A DNA stretch of 64,000 nt from Lumbricus terrestris (lineage: Eukaryota > Annelida > Clitellata > Crassiclitellata > Lumbricidae), in NCBI GenBank assembly GCA_949752735.1, contig OX457039.1:21746830-21810829 (forward strand). Reading direction: 5' to 3'. The notes below the pieces were generated by a model. The model made no database searches, had not been told where the DNA came from, and was given only the letters and a program-made list of their open reading frames with translations. A program made the translations under genes and the position numbers. Position 1 is the first letter of the stretch; each line of letters opens with the position of its first letter. Below are positions 33,309-44,814 of this stretch, one piece after another.

Positions 33309-34998
33309 CCTTAATTGCTATGCCAATAGACTAGCTAAATCCCTGCTATTGATAGCTAGCGTGTAGGCCTAATATAAGCAGCTCTATTGATGAATTATCC
33401 ATGGTTAAGGGGAACTATGCAAACTTTGTTACCCAATTACGTTCCAGACCAAAGTTGCGCCCATGGTGATAGCCTGATAAGCCTACGTACGTAGCCTACT
33501 CTTCACTTCCCATGGTCGAATAGGCTAATGCAAACACATTCAATAATACGACTACTTTAGAAACTGCCGCTATGCATGCATGCTTAGAGAATTAGGCCTA
33601 GGCCTAAAGCCGATCGAGAGTTCGAGACCAAGATTTTTCAACTGACCGGCCCCAAGATCTTTTCACTCGTCAGCCTATATATAGTAGCCTACCTAAATGA
33701 CATTATTCACATTAACGCAGAGATGCCTGGCGCACGGACATTAACCCCTGGACAAACCCCTTCGGCTAGGACAGGGGTTCTCAAACTGTGGTACGCGTAC
33801 CCCTAGGGGTACGCCAGACGCCGGTAAGGGGTACGCGAAAAATTCCAGATATATAAATTTTCTTTGAGTTTATGGACTGTGTCCATCTTTCTTTGATTAG
33901 CGATGATTTTTAACGTTGCAACATGTAACAGCATCGCTTTTTATTTATTTCACAACATATAATTGGACTCACATACTATACAGTGAATGCAGCATATTTA
34001 TGTTTAGGCCAATTATTATAATTTTGAAACAAATAATGTATAAATGGTTTAAAGTGCCAATGCCAGAAATTCTCAGCCTATATAGAGCTCAAATAGCATA
34101 GAGCTGAATTGGCCGAAGGAATTTCTGATCGGGCCTTAATTTTTTGATTCCTTTCAGTATACGTCATATCTGGGCGAAGATGGTTTTTAAACTATTCTTG
34201 CTATCAAAAACAAACATGGGGTTAGGGGAGAGCGGGGCAAGACGCCCATGCGGGGTCAGATGCCCATCCCCTGTATTTTCACAGTTTAGCGTTCCAAGCA
34301 AGTTTTAAGCAAGTAGACTATTTCCTGACACAGCCTCATGCATATTAATATCAGTAATTGCGATATTAAAGTTGTTGGCCAGTCGTTATAACTAAAAGTC
34401 TGTTTTTAGGGTCTGCGCTGTAAGAAACTCCTAACAGTTCTAAACAAAATTCAGATTGGTAGAATCGTTTTTCAATAAAGTCATTAGTCTGGTTTGCTTA
34501 ATAATCAATTGCGAACTTTATGCTATGATTAATTTTCGGTTTACACGTCGACGATAATTTATAATCATTTTGTATTCCAACATCCCGTTCGGGGGCAAAA
34601 CGCCCTGGGCATCTTGCCCCATCTGGGCAACTTGCCCCCGTCATAGCATTGTAGGCTATTTAGTTAACAAATTAGAAGGTCCGTATAGGTTAATAGTAGT
34701 CATGTTGTAGAGTATTATCAGCCGATTTAAGTTGTTATTCTATTATAGTGATTGTTAGATAGGCAACTGTAGGCCTATACAAATGAGAAACCTATCGTGG
34801 AATATATGGGTTGGAATAACTGACACTATGGAACTTGGGAAAGTTAGAAATGGAGAGCTAAGCAAGCGGAAGGCGCAATTACTGCATGGCATCCACAGAA
34901 AAACACTTACTAGACATGTATATAATCTTGTTGTAAAGCCAGGACATCTTGGGCGTTAGTTGCAGAACTTTGGCATGAGCAGGTTTAACCATGTATAT

Positions 34999-35415
34999 AT
35001 GTATGTATATGGGTATATATGTATGCATGTATGTATGTATGTATGTATGTATGTATGTATGTATGTATGTATGTATGAATGTATGTATTGTATATGCGTG
35101 TATGTATGTTTGTATGCATGTATATATGCATGAATGCATGTATTGCATATATGTGTATGTATTCATGCTTACGTGTGTGTGTATGTATGCAAGTATGTAT
35201 TTAGGTATGCTATGTATGTATGTATGTATGTCTGTATGTATGTATATATGTTTCCATGTGTGTGTATGTATGTTTGAATGTAGGCCTATGTATTGCATAT
35301 ATGTGTATGTATTCATGCCTACATGTGTGTGTATGTATGCTTGTATGTATGTATTTACGTATGCTGTGTATGTGTGCTGTATGCATTTATGTCTGTATGC
35401 ATATTTGCATGTATG
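34999..35415. repeat. TATG-rich microsatellite, left
   Basis: Over 400 bases of TATG with point variation, open as Tyr/Met/Cys/Val-rich or His/Thr/Tyr/Ile-rich false frames. Confidence 0.95.
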
Positions 35416-35419
35416 TGTC

Positions 35420-35684
35420 TCGCGAACATGTCTCTATCATCTTCGCCAGCTGCGTACCATCCGTCATTCACTTTCCCCGCAAGCTATTAAGACGCTTGTT
35501 CACGCCTTGATCTGTTCTAGGGTTGACTTTGGGAACTCTTCATACGCCGGTCTTTCTTCTCTCAACCTCTCTAAACTTCAGACAATACTCAATGCTGCTG
35601 CTCGCCTAATTGCTGGTCTTCCCAAGTTCTCCCACATTTCAGTCTTTATTCGGGACACTCTTCATTGGCTTCCTGTACCACAAC
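35420..35684 (+). mobile_element. L2-like LINE, part 1 (interrupted)
   Basis: The frame reads LYHLRQLRTIRHSL, LVHALICSRVDFGNSSYAGL and LNAAARLIAGLPK, ending RDTLHWLPVPQP, the L2 thumb and LHWLP region. It is broken off by the hAT at 35685 and resumes at 38368. Confidence 0.88.
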
Positions 35685-38359
35685 CATGGGCGCCCGCAGC
35701 ATAGGTCAAGGGGGGTCGCGTGACCCCCCCTGGAAATCCTGACAAAATATTAATAATGCCACTTTTTGGAATAAATGTCAGTGGGCAGTGGTAAAACAGG
35801 ACAGGGTGCCAACCACGCGGTCATTGTGTTCTTTTAGGCTACTTCACTAGCTTTGGCATAGGCCAGTATATCTTTGGGTTATCTCTACGTACTGGGTACT
35901 AGTGGAATTCGTTACTCAGTCATATCAGAGACATCAGTGGGGGGGGGGGAAGGATCAGTCTGCCGTGTGAACTAAATCCTTTAGCCTGTTGGATATATAC
36001 GATACACAGGGTCACAGACGGATGTCTGGCTGCTCTGGCATTGTAATTAGAGACAACTTGGAAGTGTTTGGAGATATTTTGGGAAGAGGTCAGAGGAGCT
36101 GGCGATGAACTGGGACGAGTGGAGGAGATGCGTTGCCCATTGATCAGACCTGCAAGGGAAGGGCTGTAGTAAGGCAGTGTACGTGTGCCCAGTTAAGCAA
36201 TGACCTGTCAATCTGGATTATTGATACTGAAAAGACGTACAGGCTATTTTCACCCTCTCAGTATGATATTTATATATAATGCACAAGTCAGTATAGTTTA
36301 AAGTTATCTATATGTATGTATATATACAAATATACATAGATCTATGGTCCGTAGCCTATGAACCGTTTACCCGTGGACACCGTAATAGAAGCGCGAACGT
36401 CGTTCACCGCGGATTAGGTGGGCTACCCCAACCACCGTCTGACATGGAGCAGAGCGCATAAATTACAGGCCCAGTGGAATCGTCTGTCGTTCCCCCAACA
36501 CCGGCGACCTGTGAGGGCAAATGTCGGAAGATGAGAGAAATTCTTAATGGAGAGAGGTGAAAGATGGGAAACACAGGACTGACTGCGACAAATGAGGGGA
36601 GGGCAATAAAATTGGGTTACAGAGGAGCGGACATTAGCAGTGGCTTGCCACTGGCTGCTATCCCTATACAGGGCGGCCACAACTTGAGCCAAGTGAAAAA
36701 CGGGGGAGGGGTCAGAAATATGCCAAGCTCACTTCGGTGGGGAAGGTCAGCCTGAGAGTGGAAGACCAGCTCATGAGGGTGAGGGGAGGAGAGGGATCGA
36801 GTCCGATTGTTTAAGAGAGATATTAGCCTCTGATATGATGACTGGAGTTCCTTCAGAGCTGACTGCTGGAGAGTGGATGATGTAAGAGAAAAGATGACCG
36901 AGGACATGGGGAGTCCAGTTCATATAGCCGGTCGGAATGTTAATTGTTACGAGGTCCGCATGATCTAACGACAGCGGAGCAGTACCCGAAATGACACACT
37001 GTGAGTTTACAGACAATATCTTGAACTGCCATTAATGTACTGCAGAATGCTACGCCAGCCGTCGCCCTCCAACCGCACACCACTCCATCACTGCTCCACG
37101 GTAGGCCAGAACTAAATTATGTGACGTCTATTGAACTGGAATTCACACTTAGTGATTAGTTTTTTAATGTGATGATTGGGTAGACTTTACTTGTTGGACA
37201 TGCATGTCCTAAACTATCATAACTATGACCAATTTCTGTTATTTGAACATGGTTTCTTCCTGGTGGATATGAGTTCACCATCACCGATCATTATCCGCTT
37301 TCTTTTTCCAACTCAAGTCCTTTCTGTTTAATATGATTAAATACTGGCCAGATAGGTTGGATATCGACCCATATCATTTGAATCTTCATAATTCAAATTC
37401 AGTCTCTGATAAAAGTGATGGCGCACAGTGACAATAGACAGTTGGTTGACAAAAGTTCCATTTTGCTGCATATCAGATATTGCTTGGCAGACTGTGTACT
37501 ATGCATTTATGTATATTGTATGTATATAATATATATAAGTATGATCATTTATATGGTTAAGGCTATGTTACGGATTGTGCTATGCCTGACATAGTTAGGG
37601 ACCATATAACTAGGGGCTTTCAACACATATGATAATAATAGCCAACTAATAATTATTTCACACCTGGTGCATACAGCATGCAATATGTTGCTCTATTAGC
37701 TGTTGTTAATGACAGATGAAAGGTTTTTAATATTTTAGGATTAAAATAGTACAGAATACACAATAGTCAAAAAGAATTGGAGGTTAAAATTATAAATAGG
37801 CTTACAGACCACAGTCAATCTAATGCATCATAAATACAAGTAGGTTTACAAAATACTGTGCTAGCATTTAAAATAGCATTTTAAATACTGTAGTGTTTAA
37901 AATATTTCCCATAACTGAATCAAACATAGTAAGAAATAAATAAAACAAGAAGAAAATATGTTTGATAGTTAACCGCAGTTTCTTGCACATGTAGGCTAGA
38001 AATTTTTGTTTAACAATTAAGATAGCCAAGTTTTGCCTCCTGAAATATTTTCTGTGCCCTGGAAAAACGAAATGACGTTCCTTAGACCGTTGCTATGCCT
38101 AGTGTTATAGTTTTCTACAATGAATGTGTACATGAATAATATATGCCATGCATGATTGCATGTATTACATGAGTCATAGCCGAAAATGTTGAAAGTTGTT
38201 TGTCTCATTGCAAAAGACTCATAAATAGTACCGTAGTAGGCCTACGCTATATTGCGACAATGTAACTGTGTGAGTTGCCGAGTCTTTAATGATATTTTAT
38301 ATCTTAACTCTACTGGTCATGACTGACCCCCCCTGCGAAAAATCCTGCGGGCGCCCATG
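35685..38359. mobile_element. 2.7-kb hAT element, innermost of the stack
   Basis: The ends CATGGGCGCCCGCAG and CTGCGGGCGCCCATG are perfect 15-bp inverted repeats, and ACCACAAC is directly repeated at 35677-35684 and 38360-38367. No transposase is recognisable inside; short frames at 36423-37016 look accidental. Confidence 0.95.
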
Positions 38360-38367
38360 ACCACAAC

Positions 38368-38735
38368 GCATTGAGTTCAAAATTTTGACACTTATGCGCA
38401 ATTCTCTTCTTGGGGTTGCTCCATCCTACCTCCGTTCTTTATGTATTCGGGTCTCCTCTCTCCCCGGTCGCTCTGCCCTTCGTTCGGCAGCAAATGGCCT
38501 CCTTGTTGTTCCTCGCATGCGTGGGGCTACTGCCCAGTCCAGGAGCTTTGCCTATGTTGGCCCCTCCTGCTGGAACCGTCTTCCACATAAACTACGTCTT
38601 GAGCTTCTCAGCCTCTCTCCCCCTCTGTTTAGGAAGCGCCTGAAGACTATACTATTCGTTAGCGACAGTGCTAACTTTGGGTCGGGAGCGCTACTGAATC
38701 TGTGAGCGGCGCTATACAAGTGTTCAATTACAATT
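38368..38735 (+). mobile_element. L2-like LINE, part 2 with 3' tail
   Basis: It continues part 1: NSLLGVAPSYLRSLC, SALRSAANGLLVVPRMRG, SFAYVGPSCWNRLPHKLR and FRKRLKTILF, then the tail GGGAGCGCTACTGAATCTG, GCGGCGCTATACAAGTG. The end variant resembles the tail at about 62170-62200. Confidence 0.9.
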
Positions 38736-38737
38736 AC

Positions 38738-38970
38738 AATATGTATGTATGTATGTATATAACTATATATGTATGTGTGTGTTTATATATGCATATATGA
38801 ATGAACGTATGTATGTATGTACGTACATAATACATACATATATACATGCATACATAAATATACTGTATATGTATCATGTATGTATGCATGTATGTATGTA
38901 TGTATGTATATGATATACATGCATACATACACACATACATGCATTCATTCATACATACATACATATATAC
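38738..38970. repeat. TATG/CATA microsatellite, right
   Basis: TATG runs turn into CATA runs within 230 bases, giving local inverted symmetry. It follows directly on the L2 tail. Confidence 0.9.
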
Positions 38971-39742
38971 ATATGTTGTGAACAATAAAACCTTGAAATT
39001 TCATATGATATACATGTGTTTTTGTCATTGGGGCAAAAGGCCCACCGATGGGCATCTTGCCCTGTGCATGGGGCAAGATGCCCATTTTAAGGTCATGTAT
39101 TTTTTGTGTCTAAATATTCAAAAATGAAAAGATATTATATTGTCGCTTGGTGATTATAATTAGGAGTCATACAGTATTTGCCACACCCATTTATTTTCAA
39201 TTCATTCAATTTTTCATGCCTGAAAATTCAAATATTCGTTAGCATGGGCGTCTTGCCCCGCTCTCCCCTAATTTGCGCTTGAAATCGACAAATATTAAAC
39301 TAGATATTTTAAATCTGTGCTAGACTGCTAGTCTAAACAAGCCCACAGCACTATAGGTTGGCTCTTTCTTACAGGGTTATAGACCAATTTTCCTTTTAAC
39401 TTGTTGATAAGATAATATGGGTCAAACTAAATTTTGCTCCCTATATAGCCTACGACACTAATAAACGATGTCACCAATGATTAAATTTACTTTTAGTTGT
39501 CACTGCAAGGGGACCTCGCAATGGCATTTTGTTTCTGACCTGACTTTCCAGGGGGTACGCCACCATTCGACTTTTTTACTTGGGGGTACAATAAAAATAA
39601 AGTTTGAGAACACCTGGGCTAGGACAAACCCCAAGGTAGAACAAATTGAGTAGCCTAGATAAGTGGTGTCACTGTGGTGATCCTCCGGAAGGCGGTCCTA
39701 AGCTCAAAACACATCCAATTGGTCGTGCACATAGCCCATAGG

Positions 39743-39914
39743 CAGTGGCGTAACTAGGAACTCGGGGGCCCTTAGACAAAATGTGAATATTGAAATGTAA
39801 GCTTATTATCACTTACAGTGGCGTAACTAGGAACTCGGGGGCCCCTCTGGGGCCTCTACACTCGGGGGCCCCCTAGACTTTGTCTACCCAGTCTACCCTA
39901 TTGTTACGCCACTG
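39743..39914. mobile_element. hAT-type MITE, second copy
   Basis: CAGTGGCGTAAC and GTTACGCCACTG ends with CCCATAGG directly repeated at 39735-39742 and 39915-39922. An internal CAGTGGCGTAACTAGGAACT near 39818 duplicates the left end, so the element carries three end-like sequences. It is the reverse-orientation sister of 23589-23746. Confidence 0.93.
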
Positions 39915-40865
39915 CCCATAGGATTGATGAAGATTTCTCGCTAAATAGAAGTCGGATTGATACAAAAATCATTTTTACTTAAATCGAAGCTGGATTAGGT
40001 TATTCTTGCTCAAATGGAAGCTGGATAGATCAAAATATTCTCCTATGCATATGACCAGGTAGGCTTAAGCTAATCCAGGTATAGGCCTATAGTGCCTATT
40101 CCCGACATAGCTATTCCCGACACACAACTTCTTCTTCTTCTTCTTGGTTTCTCGTACGATGAGGCCCCATCATGCCATCTCCAGCTTGCTCTGTCCTTCA
40201 TTTTATCCACCTCATCTCTCATATCCAATAATCCAAGTCATGTGCTGTTAGATCTTCTTTTATATTGTCCATCAAAGTCTTAGCTAAGAGTTCACTTCAC
40301 TTGTCTCCCTTGACTTCTCTTTCCCTCCACATGCCCGTGCAGATCTCGAGCTGCGGCCGTTAGTCTTTTGTCTTCCATTCGCGTCACGTGCCCTAACCAG
40401 GTAAGTTTTCTTTTTCTGATTTGTCCACCACAGTTTCCGTTTGTCCCAGCTCCTCCCGAGTCACTTCTTTTCGGATCCTGTCTCTCCGACTTCTACCCAG
40501 AATTCTCCTCAGCCAGCCAGCTCATCTCCGCCACCAGTAATCTTCTCTCATCCTCTCTGCGCAGACATCAGCACTCTGCTCCATACAGTAGCACCGGTAG
40601 TACAAGCATTCCATACAGCTTCATCTTCGTTCTTATCGAGATGCCGTTTAATTTCCACATCTTACTCAGCCGTCCAAACATCGCTCCTGTAAGACCAATT
40701 CTACGTTTGATGTCTTTCGTGCGCTTCCCCTCCTCCGTTATCAAACCCCCATGGTACACGAATTCTGTCGCCTGTTCCAGCACCCTGCTCTCCAGTCTAC
40801 GTCCAGATCTTTCACTACTTTCAGTCACTGATCGAGGCCGCCCACACCATGCAACAAGCAATGGG

Positions 40866-41860
40866 GCTATCACAGATTGGATGTCCTCAAACCGACTCCG
40901 CCTCAACACTCAAAAACGGAATTCATTTGGTTGGGCACTAGGCAACAGCTGGCTAAGCTCGACCTGAGGGTTCTCTCTTCTCTATTCCCACCTATGACTT
41001 TTCTTCGGTGGTGCGTGACCTTGGAGTGCTCCTGGACTCTGAACTCACCCTTGCATCTCATACAGATCAGGCGTTCCGCAGCTGCTATTACCAACTGCGG
41101 CAGCTCAGGGTCATTGCTCGCTCCGACTTCTAAAGCTGCAGCTTCTCTTGTCCATGCATTTGTGCTGAGCCGCCTCGACTACTGCGCCTCCATCTTTGCT
41201 GGTCTCCCACGAGTTCCGACTGAGAGGTTGGAGAGGGTCCACCGGGCTGCTGCGCGAGTTATTGGGGGTTCACCAAGTCCGCACGTGTATCCCAATATAT
41301 GCATGAGGTCTTGCACTGGCTTCCTTTCCCACAGCACATCTAATTAGGATTGCATCTTTGGTGTGGCGATGCTTACTAGGCTGGGCACTTCTTATCTGTG
41401 TGAGCATTGCCTCTCCCTTTCCACTTGCATTGGCCGCCACACCAGTGGCGTAGGCAAGGGGGGGGTTTCGGGGGTTAAAACCCCCCATTGGCTCAAAAAA
41501 AGGTTTTTTAAGGTTATTTGTCCATTTTAGTAAGAAAAAAAAGAAAAAAACAGGGTATCCGGCCATAAAACCCCCCCATTAAAAATTCCTGGCTATGCCA
41601 CTGCGCTCTGCTGTCCATGGTGACTTAATGGTTCCTTTCACTCGCTCTGTAACAATGCAGAGGCGTTCGTTCTCTGTGGTTGGTCCAACAACCTGGAATG
41701 GACTTCCCATGACTATGCAACAACTCCCAAGCTGTCCTCAATTTCACAAACTGTTGAAGACTGTTTTTTTTCGCTTGATCTCAGCCGGGAGTGTCTCTGA
41801 GTGGATACCTTGAAGGGCGCCTACGTAAATTATGAATGATTGATTGATTGATCTTCGTGT
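40866..41860 (+). mobile_element. L2-like LINE 3' half inside another LINE
   Basis: The plus-strand frames read ITDWMSSNRLRLNTQK, FIWLGTRQQLAKLDL, VHAFVLSRLDYCASIFAGLP and AARVIGG, all L2-clade reverse-transcriptase segments, then RSFSVVGPTTWNGLP and the tail GGGAGTGTCTCTGAGTGG, CTTGAAGGGCGCC with a TGAT repeat. A MITE splits it at 41443-41603. Confidence 0.88.
41443..41603. mobile_element. MITE with CAGTGGCGTAG ends, third-level insertion
   Basis: CAGTGGCGTAGGCA and TGGCTATGCCACTG ends; the interior is nearly identical to 12567-12724. It interrupts the L2 at 40866-41860. No clear target duplication. Confidence 0.85.
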
Positions 41861-42349
41861 TGTTTTGTTGTTTTCCGACAGTCTTTTCTACATTAATTTT
41901 TTAGGCCCAGTCTTTTGCTACTGTTGTCAGATCCTGCAGCTGCTCTGGTGTTTCCGCTTCAAGGTCAATGTCATCCACAAAGCGCAGGTTGTTGAGCAGC
42001 CGTCCATTTACCGTAACTCCGGCCTCTGCCGATCTCATTGCTAGACTCATCACTGCTTCAAAAATCAGGTTAAAGAAGTCCGGTGACAGACTACATCCCT
42101 GTCTTACTCCCACCACGATCTTGAACCACTCTGTTAGCTCTCCGTCCACTCTAACTGCGTTCAATGACTTGCTGTAGAGATCTTCTAGTAGCACTACTAG
42201 TTCCTCTGATATCCCATAGTTTCTGAGCACCTGCCACAGTCTCTTCTGCCATACACTGTCGAATGCCTGTTTGAAGTCTATAAGTTGTTATACAGGATCC
42301 TGTTTTCCTCAGAGAATTTCTCTGACAGCTCTCTGACAACGAATAGTTG

Positions 42350-43704
42350 GTCTATCGTGCCTCGGATCATGCAAGTCCGAGATTTAAATCTAAAAAGTCA
42401 CCTTCGGGAAACAAACTGCAGTCCTCACACTCTCTTAAACAGAAGTGCACGAGATGTGGCCAACACTCTTATCGATGTCGCCAGGTACAGATTACACTGC
42501 AATACATAGGTCTCTAAAGTCTGGTAAGTGATCTTCATGTCCAGTTAAAGGACTGTTTGTACTAAATGACATACTGAAGTGCATGTAACAATAGTGCTGT
42601 CCTAATTTTAGGTTGGAAGCTAGGAGAAAAGCCAACAAATGTAGATCAAGTGTTTTAATCTGGTTCATGAGGAAACATTAAGAACAAGAGCAACTACAAG
42701 CAATGTGAAGTCAAAAAGGAAATAATTTAGATTCATATAAGAAAGAAATGTACACAATTTTTTACTTCCGTATTATTATTATTACTGTCTGGAGTACAAA
42801 CAGATAACACCAGACAGGCATTATTATTTAAGCACCTTAAAGCAATGAGATAGCACCTTAAAGCAATGAGAAATAAAAAATGAATTATTTATATTCGTAT
42901 AAGAAAGAAACAATAACCATTTTGTATTCTGTATTGCTATCAATGTCCACAAGTATTGTCATTTGCCTTGAAGCCGGAAGGTTCAAGGTTCGAATCCACC
43001 TCAAGTCGCCACGTAGGGACCCTGGTCAAGTCCTTTAATTGCTCAGCGCTTCGGCGTGAAACTCCGATGCAGTGTCCACTCTGCAGTCGGGAGCGCCTCG
43101 GAGTAGTGCTTGAAGGGACGCCATAACAAGTGCACATACATACATACATACACGTGCTTTCCTACGAGGCATTAATCATATACTTATTTGACCTATTAGT
43201 TTGGAAATGGACTCTAGTAGTGAATAGTGCCTTTGGATGTTGCATTTACTGTATATTTCTTGGGTGGTTTGTTACTGCAGCACCATGAAAGCAAATACCA
43301 ATGCAACAAACAACAAAATTAACAAATAGTAGAAATGAAATGCTGAAATCAGAAAATGTAGAAATATGTGAATGAACATATTTATAATCTTAAACAATGA
43401 CTTTTACTTTTTACCCAGGTCTGTCAAACTGTGTTCATCCACAATCTGCAACTTAACAGTGCCATCGTGTAAAATAACCTGGCATTACCTACTGTGCTCA
43501 CCATGACAGCCTCCAGTGGGGCTGCACAAAATCCTATAGAACCCAGAGTGTATATGTGTGAAAATACTGTTTGAGGACAAATCTTAAGATAAGGCTTAAA
43601 AAACACCACCAAAGTCTGAAAATCAATTTGACACATAATTATATTCTCAGCATGCAATAATTCATTAAATAGGTAAAAATAGAACTGTATATAATTTTCT
43701 AAAT
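42350..43704. other. Intergenic, with one SINE
   Basis: Between the LINE and the large element at 43705 there is A/T-rich sequence with a short direct repeat AGCACCTTAAAGCAATGAGA (42830-42875) and a SINE at 42955-43150. No gene seen. Confidence 0.4.
42955..43150 (+). mobile_element. SINE, family 1 (LINE-like tail)
   Basis: Head GCCTTGAAGCCGGAAGG with B box GGTTCGAATCC; body GCGCTTCGGCGTGAAACTCC; tail GTCGGGAGCGCCTCGGAGTA and CTTGAAGGGACGCCATAACA, then TACA repeats. The 5' end is truncated. Confidence 0.88.
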
Positions 43705-43974
43705 CAGAGGTGCACAAGCCGTGGCTCAGGGTCGAATGCAGCTCTTAGATTTGTCCTGTGCGGCCTTTGGGCAATTCAAAATGACAAAGGAAAGTAGCCC
43801 ACAAACTGAAATTACATAAACTAAGTTAAAACTTCACTGTTAAGGAAAATCCATTTGCTTTTATTATTTATTATAAATATAGTCATGTGAGAAACATGGA
43901 GACAAATTCTTAACCATCAAATAAACAAGCAGAAAGTTTAGAATAGATTTTAGACAACAAAACAACTAAAATGT

Positions 43975-44360
43975 CTTCCATAGGAGGTGCCTACGATCCA
44001 TCCTGGGCATCTCATGGAGAGATCACATCAGAAACGAGGCGGTGCTGAAAATGGTGGGATTGAGGGACATTGAGCATATCATCAAGGGGAGAAGGGAAAG
44101 GTTGGCTGGGCACATTCTTAGTCTAACACAAGAGAGAATTGCGAGGACGGCGGTAAGCTGGGTGCCTGAGGGTAGAAAACGAAAAAGAGGCAGGCCAAGA
44201 AACACCTGGAGACGCGCATTCAAGGGAGATAGGGAGATCTGGAGCGGATGGGTATGGGATGGGACGAGGCGGAGGAGGTGGCTGGCGACCGTGCGGAGTG
44301 GCGAAGACTTGTTGACCAATGCTCTGATCGGAACAGGAGGAACTAAGTCTAAGTAAGTTA
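43975..44360 (+). mobile_element. LINE 3' fragment
   Basis: Reads RCLRSILGISWRDHIRNEAV, then LRDIEHIIKGRRERLAGHIL and GRKRKRGRPRNTWRRAF in one frame, the conserved C-terminus of non-LTR reverse transcriptases (W.D.I.NE.., RR..LGH, GRP..W). The 5' end is truncated. Confidence 0.8.
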
Positions 44361-44527
44361 GAAGAAAGACATAACTTAACAACAAAGAAAGTACTCTAAC
44401 AAGCCATGTGTATTTAGAAGTTAAGAAAGAGAGTATTGTACTCCTTGCTGATTGTGGGTAGAAAGATCCCATTTAAACAGCTGGAGGGAGGGCACTGAAC
44501 AAATATCTGGAGGAATACCGTTTGTTT

Positions 44528-44743
44528 GTATGTGCACTTGTTATAGCGCCCCTTCAAGCTCACTACTCTGAGGCGCTCCCGACTGCAGAGCGGACACTGC
44601 ATCGGAGTTTCATGCCGAAGCGCTGAGCAATTGCATGTGAAGGACTTGCTCAAGGTCCCTACGTGGCGACTTGAGGTGGATTCGAACCTTGAACCTTCCG
44701 GCTTCAAGGCAACGACACCACCACTACACCACCGCGCCTCGCC
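44528..44743 (-). mobile_element. SINE, family 1
   Basis: On the minus strand: GGCGCGGTGGTGTAGTGGTG (A box), GGTTCGAATCC (B box), GCGCTTCGGCATGAAACTCC, then GGGAGCGCCTCAGAGTAGTG and CTTGAAGGGGCGCTATAACA. This is the most complete copy, with both Pol III boxes readable. Confidence 0.9.
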
Positions 44744-44814
44744 ATGTTCTTGGTCGGAACATTTAATTTAAACTACCTGGTAGTCTATTATTTGAAAAAG
44801 CAAAGGGAGTATAA

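Larger units (their letters stand above)
34222..39271. mobile_element. TIR element starting TTAGGGGAGAGCGGGG
   Basis: Positions 34222-34251 and 39242-39271 are perfect 30-bp inverted repeats. The motif GGGCAAGATGCCCA and its variants recur near both ends (34570-34640 and 39030-39085). A TA next to both ends may be the target duplication. It contains an L2 fragment between two TATG repeats. Confidence 0.88.
33772..39616. mobile_element. 5.8-kb hAT element, outermost of a nested stack
   Basis: The ends CAGGGGTTCTCAAACT and AGTTTGAGAACACCTG are inverted with one mismatch, and GGCTAGGA is directly repeated at 33764-33771 and 39617-39624. Subterminal GGGGTACGC repeats are present. About 5 kb of the length is one inserted element, 34222-39271. 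Confidence 0.95.
40128..42340 (-). mobile_element. LINE with reverse transcriptase, split by an L2
   Basis: On the minus strand, 42340-41900 reads the fingers and palm: LEDLYSKSLNAVRVDGELTE, VGVRQGCSLSPDFFNLIFEA and NNLRFVDDIDLEA, where the catalytic YADD is FVDD. From about 40865 to 40568 the C-terminal part follows: FVYHGGLITEEGKRTKDIKR, MKLYGMLVLPVLLYGAEC. A TTC repeat at 40128-40145 is its AAG tail. The gap of about 1 kb is an inserted L2. Confidence 0.8.

Noticed and set aside
34991..35704. 237-codon plus-strand frame
   Set aside because: The first two thirds are TATG repeat and the rest is the L2 remnant; it then runs into a hAT end.
40368..40967. 199-codon plus-strand frame
   Set aside because: It is the antisense shadow of the minus-strand LINE joined to the start of the inserted L2.
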